The notes under the pieces are model-generated. The model was not told where the DNA came from. It did not search any database and saw only the letters and a list, made by a program, of their open reading frames with translations. This document shows positions 23,836 to 35,839 of a stretch of 64,000 nt of DNA, in pieces (position 1 is the stretch's first letter; the number at the start of each line of letters is the position of its first letter). This stretch comes from Eumeta japonica. Its lineage: Eukaryota > Arthropoda > Insecta > Lepidoptera > Psychidae. The stretch lies in NCBI GenBank assembly GCA_005406025.1, contig BGZK01001322.1, forward strand, positions 1 through 64,000, written 5' to 3'. The position numbers were made by a program, and so were the translations under genes.

Positions 23836-25249
23836 ACTGGAGGACCGACGTTGTCCTGCTCGAAAGTAGGTTCGTCTAGATATTTGCTGAACCTGCTAAT
23901 ACGGGTTCAACAAATGTTTTTTTGATAAGCCATATACTAAGTAACATCGCCAATCTACTATGCAAGCAACTTACGTGTGTATTGATGCGTACGTCAAATG
24001 CCACAAAATCCGACATCAGCGCCACCTATGGTACACAAATCTGATTGCCACAAAGGCAATAATTATAGATTATTATCAGAAGGTCAATTATTCATGAATT
24101 TTTCAGAAAATTTTAGCGGTCAGTTATTCATTTTTTTTTAAATATTAGAAGACGGGGGGGATTTAAGGTCTTATCCATAATATGCAAAAAAAAATTGATA
24201 AAAAAAAAAACAATAACACCACTACCTATCAGGTCCAAATGTAAATCTACACCATCCAGAGCACTACTCAAACATACAAATTTTCTTTACAATTGATCCG
24301 ACCTTTTTGAAGGATTTCGGTTTTCGATATAAATAATCTATACGGACGTACAGAAGAATTGTGTTCATGAACATAAATAAATTCTCACTGTAGTTTTTTA
24401 TGCGTCCAAAATTTTTAATAATTTTTATTTATTATTTATTTCATATTTTATTAAGAAATTATTAATGTTGCTAATACATATTAATTCAAATGTATCTAAA
24501 GATAAATATTAAGACAGCCGTATTTCAGTTACATAATTAAATTGTTTCATAATTTGGGGCTCCGCCCTACTGCGCAGCTTTTAAAACTTTCGCTTTATTC
24601 ATTATTCATTGCCGATGAATGTAATGGACGCTGAGAGCGTTTGTCGGTGATGGTTCCAATCGAATGTTACTCAACTTTTTTGTCATTTTAAAGTTAAAAA
24701 ATGTCACTATATATAATATGCAATACAAAATACGAAATTTCAGATTGTACTTTTAAAAATAAGGTCTACGTACACGCAAATGATAATTTAAAAGCACATT
24801 ATTCAAATTAACACAGTGAAATTTTACTTTATTTTGGTTTTTAGTTTATGTAGTCGAGATATAACTTCGCCAGTGTGAAATTCTACGTGGACCTATAACT
24901 ACGCAGAAACCAAACAGCGTTCCCTGAGGTTCCATATTTTGTGCCTGCGACGCCACGGGAACTAACGTTACAACGGCAAACTTTGGAACTAAAAATATTA
25001 AATTTCTTTTCTTTTGAATATTTTAACCTAGCATAAATTCCTATAAAACTTAATGATATATAGATACGGATAAAAAACGTATGGTCTTTCCATTCGATTG
25101 TTTTTGTTTTAGATTTTTATAACGTTCAGTAAAGTAGTCTAAAAGTAATTACGAAAAAATATTTTTTCTGAAAACTTTATTTTTGAATTTCTTCAAAATG
25201 TAAAAGGCGGAATTAGTGCAATGTTTGAGAAGTTTTAAGTTGAAAGGAT
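23836..25249. other. AT-rich non-coding stretch
   Basis: No gene recognised. Short repeat-like scraps (GGGGCTCCGCCCTACTGCG near 24556, GACGCCACGGGAACTAACG near 24949) are reminiscent of lepidopteran dispersed repeats but too short to classify. Confidence 0.5.
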
Positions 25250-25830
25250 CACTGTTGATTAGCGCAAATTGCGCTCCAATCGGTTGATCCGTTCAAAAGT
25301 TATAGGAGGTTTACATACGCACACAGTAACGCAAGCACACACGCACGTGCCCACAGAAAATACGCATACGCACACTCACTGAGAGAGTAAGAGAGAGACA
25401 TACCGACTTCACTCAAAAAATGGTCGAAATAAATTAAACCTCAAGATCTGCGGGCAGAGACAAGAGGCAAATCGTTTTTATTTCTACAGACGCCTGGCAC
25501 ATTAACGTGTCCGACATCTACCAAACAAAATTTAATATTTCACTTTCACTTTTCTAACTCACGTGACATTTCATAACTCAATATCAATCCCACAAATGTT
25601 TAATTCTTAGATCTAGAGAACCGAAATTCAATTTTATTAAGCGAAACACGCTTTTAGAAATAGAAACAATTTGCCGCCCGTCTCGGCCGGCTGATGAAAA
25701 TTCGATTATCAAAAATCGGTCTGAAACCAGTTACCTTACAATTTTATTAAAATATATCAATTTTAATAATGGACAATTAAAGGTACGTAGAGACGGACAC
25801 ATAACCTCCTCTTTTTTGAAGTCGGTTAGT
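25250..25830 (+). repeat. Lepidopteran-type dispersed repeat remnant
   Basis: CCAATCGGTTGATCCGTTC and AAAAGTTATAGGAGG (25268-25310), then an ACGCACACAG-type CA-rich run, and at the right end GACGGACACATAACCTCC followed by TTTTTTGAAGTCGGTTA (25793-25827). These are phrases I recall flanking and ending lepidopteran retroposons. The body between 25440 and 25790 is decayed and may be unrelated. Confidence 0.45.
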
Positions 25831-27719
25831 AATAACATTTTGATATTACCTGTGGCATTAGAACATTTCAGAACCATTTCACTTTTAATTTACTTGCGTA
25901 CGTCAATAGAAATATGTTCTTCGCTGAGGAATCGAATATTTTGTTACATTTTATTACGGTTTTAATTATGATGTATGGATAAAAAAATATACCGTGTTGA
26001 ATTTTAAAGGGTGATTCCATACTGACGTATTTTGTATTCTTATATTCTTTGTAAATTTTAAAGTAGTAATTACTTTTTTACATAAAACATATTTTATTGC
26101 GAGCACGTATATGCGACGTCACTAAAGCAAACATTAAATGTTTTTGAAAGATTATTTATAGATATATCAGCAAAAATCGTCGGAGAAATATTTAATACCA
26201 GGTATTTGATGTTTAGGTTTCAGATTCCGGGGTTTGTAATTTTGTATTACAATAACCAAGATAAACCGTCTATTTGATACCACTCTGTCTTCCAAAAGTG
26301 GGACCGTTTTTTATCCGTATGAAGCCAGAGCTCCTTTTCTTGAATAATAAATATTATACTCGTATAATCTCCTTACCTTTCATCCTGAATGCGCCTAAAA
26401 AAATTTGAAGTCAAAAATTGGTAATGTTTCGAAAAACTTACCGATTCATGATTTCAGGGTTCCCTAACGGAAGGTTGTTGAAATAAAACATTTGTTTACT
26501 TCAGTGTTTGTTCGTTTATCGGGATTAAGGACCGTTTTTTGAAAATACTGCTATTGCTATTAATTTGAAAGTCGGCGCAATAAAGATTAAGTGTTTGCCC
26601 ACGAGCATGATAAAAGAATCTCGTTTAGTAACTCTAAAATTTTGAATAGGCTTATAAGACAGACGATCTGATATAATTTGTTATCATAGAAGACTGTTTT
26701 ATCCTAGACGACTACGGATGGGTTTTCTTCTAAAACGCTGTGTGTATAATCCTAGTACGCTCGTGACTTATAATTTATATACCTATAGCAAATACAAATG
26801 CCTTTATACCCGGTTGAGTTCGTGAGATGATATTAAAACCACACTGATTTAAACAATCATTAAGAACTTAATGAAACTTCTTTTAAGGAGCTACGTTTTA
26901 TAGAGCAAATTCGATGCAAATTTTATACCTTATATTGTCTTGCTGGGGCCATTGACTCAGTAATATCACAGACCTCGTCATCAAAGGAGGCGGGCTCGTA
27001 CCTGAGGCAGTACTTTATGCACCACCTGGAGCGCCCTTTTGCCCGATGATTTAGTCACGGCACTGATTTTGCTGACTCGTCATTAATAAAGTATAGTTTA
27101 CACTTCTTATGTACGTAACAAATTGCGTTCCTTTCACTTCCCGGTTCGGAGTCTGTCCTCTCGCCATCTTCACTTCAATAATTGACAATTAAAATTCAAG
27201 TCGAGCTCGACGTAACGTTTAGTCAACATAATTACTACATTCACATTATTATTACAAACTTATATCTTTTAAATATGTTATATACAGCAACATGAGTAAT
27301 AATTTGCACTTAATTTTGGTACAATCTTACACGAGCCTTCCTGAATGAACTGATGTTTTTACAAACTATTTCTATAGGATCAACATTAGGCATAAATTTA
27401 CAAAATAATGTATTCTTCCAGATAAATCTTGAAATTGTTGTTACGTTTTCAGACTAAGTTCTCAATGTGTGACAGCTTGCGTTGCGTTTGCATAAGCAAA
27501 CGTAAGTGTTTTGGTTTTCTCCTTGTCAAAGCCGATTTCTTCTCTATCTCAACTTATAATGTTTCTTGGTTTATACAATCATCACTGTAAAAGTAATGAC
27601 AAAGCATATCTCAATGTGTAAAATTGTATTCGTAATTGATATCAAAGAAAATATTACAGCAAGATGAAATATGTTAAGATATATTTAAATATTTGTTATA
27701 AGCTACATGGGCATTTGGA
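25831..27719. other. AT-rich non-coding stretch
   Basis: No gene or element recognised. 26945-27060 is GC-richer (CTCGTCATCAAAGGAGG, CACCTGGAGCGCCC) without a convincing frame. Confidence 0.5.
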
Positions 27720-27835
27720 TAATATTGGTAGACAAATTAATAAAATCGAATGTCTATCCGTTTGTTTGTCCGGATTAATCTCCAAAACGACTAAATGGAT
27801 TATACCCCAATTAATAGTTGTATTTTACCCAAAAA
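27720..27835 (+). repeat. Scrap of a dispersed repeat
   Basis: CTATCCGTTTGTTTGTCCGG followed by CAAAACGACTAAATGGAT matches the 5'-type phrase of the repeat at 7745. It is a short decayed piece. Confidence 0.35.
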
Positions 27836-27849
27836 TAGACTATGTTCTT

Positions 27850-28185
27850 AAGTACAACAGAGAACACATTCTATACAAAACAAAAATGTTATATATTTTT
27901 TTCTCCATTTAGTACGACCCTTGCACGTATCTCTTGCTTCACTGATATCCACCAATGATTTCATACAAGTTTGTTGCTTCCGGGTACTTAACGTACCACC
28001 TCTAAAATACCGCCACTTTGGTCGGTCTCGGACGACCCTTGCCGACTCTTCCATCGTCCACATTCGCTTTATAGGTTTGTTTTATTGGTCTACTTTCATT
28101 GATTCCTTCAGGATGATCAACCACTCCAACATTCCTTTCTCTACTCTAGTCACAAATCATATTTCAAACAACACTGTTCTCTGAC
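27850..28185 (-). pseudogene. C-terminal fragment of a LINE reverse transcriptase protein, copy 2
   Basis: The minus strand reads VTRVEKGMLEWL, a degenerate 'NE.R..KQIY.A' segment, then MWTMEESARVVRDRPKWRY, and STRKQQTCMKSLVDISEA followed by RDTCKGRTKWRK. This is the conserved post-RT tail 'TRVE.GML.W.GH.ER', 'GRGRP', 'R.ACMKRLMDV.EAREICKDR..WR' of an insect non-LTR family, the same tail as at 11545. It is frameshifted near its start and lacks the RT domain, so it is a 5'-truncated dead copy. Confidence 0.7.
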
Positions 28186-28494
28186 ATCACTGACGTCCGA
28201 CTTTATATAATTATCAAAAAATTGCAGAACTATTCAAGACAAAACATAGATTAGAATAGAGAGTAGGAATCGAGAAGGAGACAGGATTCGAAAATAATCT
28301 TTGAAATATTTATATTTACGCACAACGAAGCCGTCAAGAAGTTTCGTATATACTGTATCCAATTAATGAGCCTTATTGCATTCTTGACTTTGATTTCAGA
28401 CCTGATCCTTATTTTGATACCGGTCTTCTGATCTGATCTTCGTTATCTCTAAAATAACGCTGCTATTGGTTTGATATTTTTCTAATGTCAAACT

Positions 28495-28565
28495 TGAGTG
28501 ATGTCAGAGAACAGTGTGGTTTGACATAATATCTAGAGTCTAGGTCTAGAGTAGAGAACTGTCGT
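28495..28565 (+). pseudogene. Short inverted copy of the same LINE tail
   Basis: AGTGATGTCAGAGAACAGTG (28497-28516) and the following GGTTTGA repeat, in reverse orientation and with one mismatch in 28, the sequence at 28164-28191. The likeness continues into CTAGAGTAGAGAA. It is a second, very short plus-strand fragment of the LINE at 27850, giving a 330-bp-spaced inverted pair. Confidence 0.6.
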
Positions 28566-30745
28566 TAATACTAAAAAAAGATGATTTCAAAAGAGCGTCA
28601 GGCAAACACATATTATTTTAATTCTATAATGTATGTGCCTTATGGGCACTGGATACCAAATAGAATGAGAAGTCAAAGAAATTTGTAAAGCAATTTTTTT
28701 CTATCCATTTCTTTATTACATTATTACTATTTCTTTAAACAAGAGGAATAATGGACGAATTTAAATGAAGGTTTCTCTTTGAAATGAAATTTGCAAAACG
28801 AATATTGTTGAATCCGACCTGTTTAGAATACAAATATTGTTTCGGAAAACTTAATTAGAAGACGCTGTGTTTGAACAGTCAGCAAAATATTAGATATTTT
28901 CTTCACGAAGACATTAAATATTAATTGTTTACTTTTATGTCTAGAAGCACTTTTAAGTTAATTGTGTTTTAATTCTTAAAAAATTGTTATTTTCATCTAT
29001 TCGTACTAGTGAATAGATCGAAAATGGCTTAAATTATTAGACTGCTTATAATTTAAGCCATTAATCGCATACAGATATAATTCTTAAAATAATTTTAGAC
29101 GCAGAATACCGAATGAATACAGAATGAACATACCTTCTGTGTAATATTTTCTTTTTCGCTAGTTCCATTACCTTGCGTGAGGTACAAGCAATCAGATGCT
29201 CACTGCCATACCTCGCATCAAACTCACCTCCAGCGCTTTATCTCGTTCATCCACAAACAATCTCGTTATCGTACTTTCATTTTTAATAACAAATATGTAA
29301 TAAAATTAGAAATGCGATATTGTGTAATTCCGTCTACTCCAAACTACATTTTTTTAACAGCGAAGTCGGAAGTGAATAAATATTATCATAATTCAACATC
29401 GGGCATCGGATAAGCGTCTAATATAACCTTCTCATTAAATTTTTAATCTCCATAAGCCTTCATGTTCAGTGTTACACCTTAACTAATGCAATTATAGATG
29501 CATACTACGTCTAAACAATCGGATGACGCGGTTTGCTAACACGTCTTCAATCTATTCGTCTACAATTCTTCTCTGCTTCGAAGACATCCGTTGCTGTAGC
29601 TGTGTTTTGTTGCTGTGATGAGTCGGTATCTCGTCCGTCTACGACTACAAATAATCTACAATACGTCAGAGAAACAATCTATGTCATTGATTTAACTTAG
29701 TTGTCTTGATTTCGTAAAGGCTGCGCATAGCTTTCTCAGCCTTAGTCGTTCCCTTGTTGATAACTCTTTATAAATATTTGATCGGTTCATTTTGCATTAC
29801 GTATCAAAACATTAAACTTGCGTAGCACTGAGCTCAGCTTTTTTCTTTCGAGTTTAATGCGTTATCCGACCATCACATTATACTAACACATAGTATTTGC
29901 GGCAAAGTAATCTATCTTGTTCAAAGCAGATCATATTTTTTTCGCGAAATAGCTCAAAATTATCCATTCTTTCGAATCTCGGATTACATAAAACAATTAA
30001 TTCAATTCAGCCTCGCCAACTTTGAAGCTATAAACCCTACAAAGTTCGTAATGTCGCTACTTAACTTACACAAAGTTACCAAGAAATAATCTAAAATAAT
30101 AATATCACTCTTATTTACAATGCGTATTTTCATATAGATATATGGCGTTTAAATGAAAGATTGGTGAATATCACCAATCTTTCATTTAAACGCGATATAT
30201 CTGTCCCAATGTCTATTAATTAGTTCCACACATCACTTTTAAAGTACATTCGGACTTTGGTGCGTGTCAGCTATACTCATGACGGAGCGCGTCTCTCCTC
30301 CTCACAAACATCTAACGCTGCCTCCCTCTTTCGTTTGCGTATCACGAAACATACCTTGACCCTAAAACGTTTTGTGCACTAAAAACCTGCCTTAATTATA
30401 TATTTTCCCCACTAGTAAATGTGATAATTGTTTTCGTTTGTAATCGCAGGCTTTGTAATTCTCGCCTTGCACATTTCTATAAACAACAACGAATTGTTTA
30501 ATGTCTACGTGCACATCATTAGCGCCGTTTATTGTTAGTAACTTTTTGGGACTTATTCAACATTTTTATGTTTATGAAACATTAAATGCATTGATCATAA
30601 AGTTGTCAGTTATTGATATTAATTAATAATTCTGTTTCTACAACACAAGTATAAGTAAACAACAACAGTACCTTTTTGTTTCATTTAATAGTGAAAATAA
30701 GTAAGTATCGTTGCTGTTGTCACAATGACCACGACAGCTTTAAAT
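28566..30745. other. AT-rich non-coding stretch with fold-backs
   Basis: No gene recognised. A hairpin with 14-bp arms (AATGGCTTAAATTA) lies at 29023-29062, and a weaker one at 28991-29024 (CTATTC...GAATAG). The strong fold-back at 30136-30202 is listed separately. The frame at 29177-29413 appears to be chance. Confidence 0.5.
30136..30202. repeat. Fold-back, 32-bp arms and 3-nt loop
   Basis: The longest fold-back in the window. The arm containing GCGTTTAAATGAAAGATTGG (30136-30167) is followed after ATA by its reverse complement (30171-30202), with one mismatch (GGCG versus CGCG). If transcribed it would give a nearly perfect 32-bp hairpin; the tiny loop is unlike a microRNA precursor. Confidence 0.9.
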
Positions 30746-30748
30746 AAG

Positions 30749-31224
30749 GGCGTTCAATAAAAAGTGAGAATAAATATGTTGCCGGTAACTTTTATTGAAT
30801 GTTGTTTTATTTTTCGACATAGTCACCTTTTAGCGTAATACATTACGCTAAATAGCGTAGTGTATTACGCTATTTTATTAGAATCTTAGAATCTTTTTTC
30901 TAAGCTTAAAATTCCTTTCGTTAAAGACTCTTCATTCTGAGCATCTAAAAATTCCTGAACTACAGCGACTGCTACGTCATCATCTTTTAATCTCTACCGT
31001 TTCAAATACTCCTTCAACCATGTAAGCAGATAGAAATCACTAAGCACAAGCACAGATACTTAATAACGAAAAACTGAAAACAAAAGACATCAATTTAAAA
31101 AAATTCAAAAGATAAAATTAAATTGTTTCATTTTTTTAAATGTAATCAATATTCCAGCTTTACCAGCAAGTATATTTTTTGTTTCCAAAAAGTTTATACT
31201 TCATTCTCACTTTATAGTGAACAC
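30749..31224 (-). mobile_element. Internally deleted mariner element with both terminal repeats
   Basis: The left end GGCGTTCAATAAAAAGTGAG (from 30749) is matched in inverted orientation by the right end around CTCACTTTATAGTGAACACC (to 31224), about 23 of 28 positions. Inside, the minus strand encodes the C-terminus of a mariner transposase: SDFYLLTWLKEYLKR (about 31050-31000), KDDDVAVAVVQEFLDAQNEE, then LKGDYVEK and a stop (30834-30808). The DNA-binding and most of the catalytic region is absent, the frame has stops, and a palindromic insertion lies at 30831-30872. It is non-autonomous and dead unless moved by a relative's transposase. Confidence 0.85.
30831..30872. repeat. Palindromic duplication inside the mariner transposase
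   Basis: TAGCGTAATACATTACGCTA, then AA, then TAGCGTAGTGTATTACGCTA: two 20-base units, each nearly self-complementary and each the near-exact inverse of the other. It falls where the conserved 'W.KC' segment before KGDYVEK should be. Confidence 0.85.
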
Positions 31225-34200
31225 CTCTCATATTTGTATTTTAATCTACAATCATTTTCATTTCATTTCATCTCTGGCAATTAAACTTTCGACTCATTTG
31301 GATTTTAATGTCACTTGTTATCATTTCTTCCATCAGACACAATAACTTGAAATAAAAAAGCTTCTCTCAAATAATATAACATTAACACTAGAAATAAGAA
31401 CGATCTTGCTGCTCATAAAACCCGTCTAAGCAAGGTTAGCAAATCGTTTAGGGGGCAATATGTGCGCAGAAATTCAAAACTTGCCTTTTTATGAACTTAA
31501 TCTTTTTCTTAAACGGAACTGATATGTCAGGGGCGCGTCATATAACTGTCTGAATACTTTAATGAAAAAAAAACACTGTATGTTGGACACACGACGTGAA
31601 GTGAAACTTCTTTGGCAAAATCTGCAAAAATGGAGTTCAGGGTTAAAAAAACATTAATAGGAAAGTAAATTATAGTATCGGTTACAAGATTCTTTTCATG
31701 ACCAACTATTATTAAAAACTAAAATTAAAATGAGAACCCAATGTAATTATTATTAAATAGGGACAAAGTTTGTCGGTTGTTTTTATCGCGATGATCTCTC
31801 ATACATTCCGCCTCTGTCGCTTCTTTTCCCGCGTGGGCAGGACAAAGTAAATTTTTGTCGTTATTCTCCATTTGAGATTAATTAATGCCACGATCCAAAG
31901 GCAAATCCATTGTTAGCTGCAACAAAATGAGTTACAGGCCTTGGAATCGATTTAAGTAAAAAATTATTGCGTAAAAAATTATTCAATTTTATTTATCGAT
32001 TTGTTTATTCAAATTTTAATTATCGATTTTCCGTTAACTTGTAATGCGCCGTGTTCACTTAACTATTAGAAACCATTGATATAATGGACAGTTTTGCTAC
32101 TATATTCCATGTATTTTAAATGAATTCTTCAATTTTACAATGAATAATAACCGCACGTATCTAATATACTCGCGATTAGCTGCAATCGGCTGTGTAAACG
32201 CGTGGGCCCACTGAGCCGAGCCGGAAAGAGCCGAGCGGACACGACCGTGTCACTCGAGCGTTTCTCTGTGATATCACAGCACGAAATAAGTCTAACGTGC
32301 CTAAAGAAGTATCATTCATAACCAAAAAATCTTCAAATTTACATTAACAATCCCTTCGAAGGCATTTTTATAGATTTTGAATGATCGTGCATAAAATTAC
32401 ATGAACATACTTTTGGTATTCCAGATTGAAACAGAAAGCTCAACAGTATATTTTTTATTATTAATCTTAAAAATGGTTGTACGCGACCAGCCTAAACACG
32501 AAGTCAAGCTTACTAAACCCAAAGCCGACTAATCAAAGCGCACGATGCGGCGCCTTGCGTGAGGGTACGCTTTTCAAAAATTAATTGAAGGATATGAAAC
32601 TCCATGGATTACTTTATAGGACTTAAGTAACTGAGGACGATTATCATTTTTGCAGTGATTATTGCAAATATTACACTGAATTTTCTCCTTTGTCGCGATT
32701 TATCAGCGATTCTCTGTCACCTGCTCAAAGACAGAAAGTACTGTTACATTTGAAAAATAAATAGGCTTTTTCACAAACACCTTGTGACTGTAGATTGCCT
32801 CGCTGTTTTACTATTAAAGGGCTAAATTTTAATCCTCTTGAAACTACACATTTTGAAACAAAGCACCTTAGAGGTAATTTTAACATTATAGCAATTCACA
32901 AAAATAAATTTCGTTCAGATCGTTATGCTAATTTACAAATTTTTTTATAATTGCTACCCCACAAGAACATTTATTTTTCCAGGATAAGAAAAATATAAAT
33001 GATTATTATGATCCGTAGCACCACGAAAAAAGGACAAAGCAAAAAAAAATCTACAGGAACTATGAGTTTATGGAGACGAAAAGTAGTCTATGTTACTCTT
33101 TACTCATAAACTATTTTCATAAAATAAAATCAATTTTAATGTTTTCTCCACTAATGTGTGAAAAAAAGAACATACCAATACAGATGAATATACTAAATTG
33201 TATTCGTAATACAATCGCAGTCTTAAATGTTCTAATATCAGCGAATCATGCTATCTGTCTTTGCTCTAGTCTCTAGAGCAAAGACAGATAGCATGAATTC
33301 ACATAGAACATTTCAATAAGCAATCTGTCTGAACAATTTAATCCATTTCATTTAATTCTTATCCAAATTATTTATTAATCGACAACAAAAGTATTTGTCA
33401 CTTTATCGATTAACTTTGACAAAGATTCTACACGCAGATGAATTGGATTAGATCTGATCGATTTCAAAATTAACAGCTCAGCATGATTCACTGCTCTTTA
33501 AAATTTGGAACAAACAAAAAAAATTATTCACTCTAGGTTAAAATTTTAAGCAATTTCTTTAGGTTTTGTGGGAAAACAGTACAAGCTGAATATGTTTATA
33601 GAAAGATTTGTCACTTTTAACATCGCCTTCGTCGTCAAAAGGCATGTGGCGTCTTTTTTACGTCAAGTGTTAAGGAAATATCAACGACAGAATAGGATAG
33701 TAACAGTACTAGTGAAATAGTTTTGATTATTCGCCAATGCGACTGTCTAATGATGAGGTAAAACATAATAAGGAAACTTCGAAGGAGGTAAAACTCTTGC
33801 TTTGCACATAAAGGTACACGTACTTCCATTTTGGATTCAAAACTTCTCCCAAATATTGTAATACAGAGTAACGTATTATCTCTTAGTATACCGAATTGAG
33901 AATGAGAATGTCGTGATGTTATATGCGCAATCAAATCGAGCGCTTAGTAACAAAAAAAACATAGTAAATACAATCGAAGACGAACATCTTCGATTGGATT
34001 CGTATTACAAAATATTGTTATTAAATGTTGTAAGCATGTTATAATAATAACCGGTGTCTGTGATCAAAACAAACATTTGATTGTGCGGTCCACCCACGGC
34101 GTAAGGCAGGATTCCACGTCGCTTTATCCATATGCGAAGATCACTGGAGCGTGTACACATACACAATAAGACATCATTTAGATCGATTTGCTCACCAATC

Positions 34201-34699
34201 CGTAGCTTTTATTGCCAAAATACGATAATAATATTTCGTCAGCCACACATGGTCTTTACCTTCTATTGGATCGGCTTTCTTTTAAATTAAGATTATTGTA
34301 TCTCGTGAGTCCTTACAATTACATCAGGTGGAATACTTGTGCATATGCTGTAATAGAAAGCATTTCAAATTGATTGTCTTAACTCGATATTTATTTATTT
34401 ATTAATAATCAATAACATCTCACAAAGACCTCCGTTGACATATGGAAATAGAAGTCAATCGTGATTTACTATAGAACCTCAACTGATACTTCTAAAAGCT
34501 TTGTATATTTCTAGTTATTAATATTCCTAAATATGAACGATCCAATAAGTATTTTTGGTAGCAAAAAAACTATTTCTTCATAAATATCAAAAATTATAAA
34601 TAAGTTATACCTTAAAATATATAACGATACAATAAAAAACAATATGCGACAACACATTAGTAAAATTTCCATGTACTTTACGGTACAATTATTAAAAAC
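31225..34699. other. Gene-free stretch with fold-backs
   Basis: About 3.5 kb without a recognised gene. A GC-richer block at 32170-32290 (GAGCCGAGCCGG, AAAGAGCCGAGCGG) ends in the 14-bp palindrome CTGTGATATCACAG (32266-32279). The strong fold-back at 33248-33294 is listed separately, and a 10-bp-arm hairpin lies at 33971-33996. The minus-strand frame 33635-33934 (99 codons, hydrophobic middle) has no recognised domain and no clear start context; I leave it uncalled. Confidence 0.5.
33248..33294. repeat. Fold-back, perfect 20-bp arms and 7-nt loop
   Basis: ATGCTATCTGTCTTTGCTCT (33248-33267), loop AGTCTCT, then the exact reverse complement (33275-33294). Symmetry continues imperfectly outward (GAATC versus GAATTC). 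Confidence 0.95.
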
Positions 34700-34976
34700 C
34701 GTAATCAGGACTTTCTTGACATAAACCTGTGCAGCTCCATATAGAGAAATGTAGTCAAGGCACTTATCAAGAGAATAATTAAGACCTTAATAACCTCATA
34801 CATATTAACACAAATGAAATTAAGAGCTTTTTAACAAATCCTTTACAGCTTTATACGCAAATATGCTTATTATTATTAAGAACTTCTCAACAAAAACCGC
34901 CCCTAGTCTTTGTCCATAAATGCAAACAATCACAATCAAGGAGTTCTAAATAAAAACCTCCACAGCCATAAAGCTG
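34700..34976. repeat. Degenerate ~60-bp tandem repeat, about five units
   Basis: Units start near 34702, 34752, 34817, 34874 and 34933 with AATCAGGACTTTC, AGTCAAGGCACTT, ATTAAGAGCTTTTTAAC, ATTAAGAACTTCTCAAC and ATCAAGGAGTTCTAAAT. Most continue with A-rich sequence and a CC..CAGC..ATA core (CCTGTGCAGCTCCATATA, CCTCCACAGCCATAAAG). Spacing is 50-65 bases. Divergence is high, so the array is old. No stable frame runs through it. Confidence 0.55.
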
Positions 34977-35829
34977 TACAGTTAGGTCCACAACTATAAA
35001 TGTGTGCGTATAAGTAAGTGTACGAATATTATTTCTGATATTGAAATTTAAATATATTTTCATTGGATACTGTCCGCTTTCGTCTTCATTAAAGAAAAAT
35101 CAAGGAACACTGCCCCGAAAGAGACCTCTTCTAACGTAATCGTACAAGAGTAAGGGGATAGGATTTCTATAGGAATTTTGATTGAAAAAATTTATATTTT
35201 CGCAAGAAAAAGCATTAACTGTGAAGCAAACTTATTGCCCTGTAGACACAGAGGCCTAATCAGAGTTGATTTTTTTTCGACTCAACGGTTCTATAAAACC
35301 TAGAAACGTTATGAAACAAATTATATTATAATTACGTAATGATAAAATTATACGATTATATAATATTATGTTATTATAATTACATAAATAAAATTATATC
35401 ATATAACGACTAAACACAGTGTAACGTTTAGTCATTATATAATGTAATTTTCCTGTCTACGTTTAAAATAGCTTAACCCGATATTGTTTTTATTTGATTT
35501 AGGACGGTTTTTTTTCTTCTATGTTATTGACGTTAATTTTAAATTGAGTGGCACGATTTTTTAAAAACAGTTGACATTTTATGGGGACACGTGGTTTTAA
35601 ATTGGACAACTAACCATGTAAGAAACAAGGAAAATTTAAGAAAAGTTATCGTAGCAAATTGGAATCATATCACATCCCTCAACTTGGCTTTCTATTTATT
35701 TACAACTAAATACATATCGTTATTTACATCTAGGCGCGCGTAGCCAAGCAATTGTACTCTGTATATTTAGTTACATCATATGAAAATGTTACTAATGGTA
35801 AAAGAATGTACCAGTCTCTCTAGTTATTG
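34977..35829. other. AT-rich stretch with compound repeats
   Basis: 35325-35451 contains two partial direct copies of TATTATAATTAC with flanks, and an inverted pair (35390-35415 against 35426-35451, 26-base arms with about three mismatches around GACTAAAC/GTTTAGTC). The sequence up to 35829 could include the 3' LTR of the adjoining gypsy copy, but no match to the LTR-like ends of copy B was seen. Confidence 0.45.
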
Positions 35830-35839
35830 TTAACATATG

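Noticed and set aside
30136..30202. MicroRNA precursor
   Set aside because: A 3-nt loop and 32-bp almost perfect stem are atypical, and no known microRNA seed family was recognised; kept only as a fold-back.
33635..33934. 99-codon minus-strand frame with hydrophobic segment
   Set aside because: No motif, no context, AT-rich composition; cannot be told from chance.
34700..34976. CRISPR-like repeat array
   Set aside because: Units are highly diverged, have no conserved short repeat with unique spacers, and the setting is eukaryotic.
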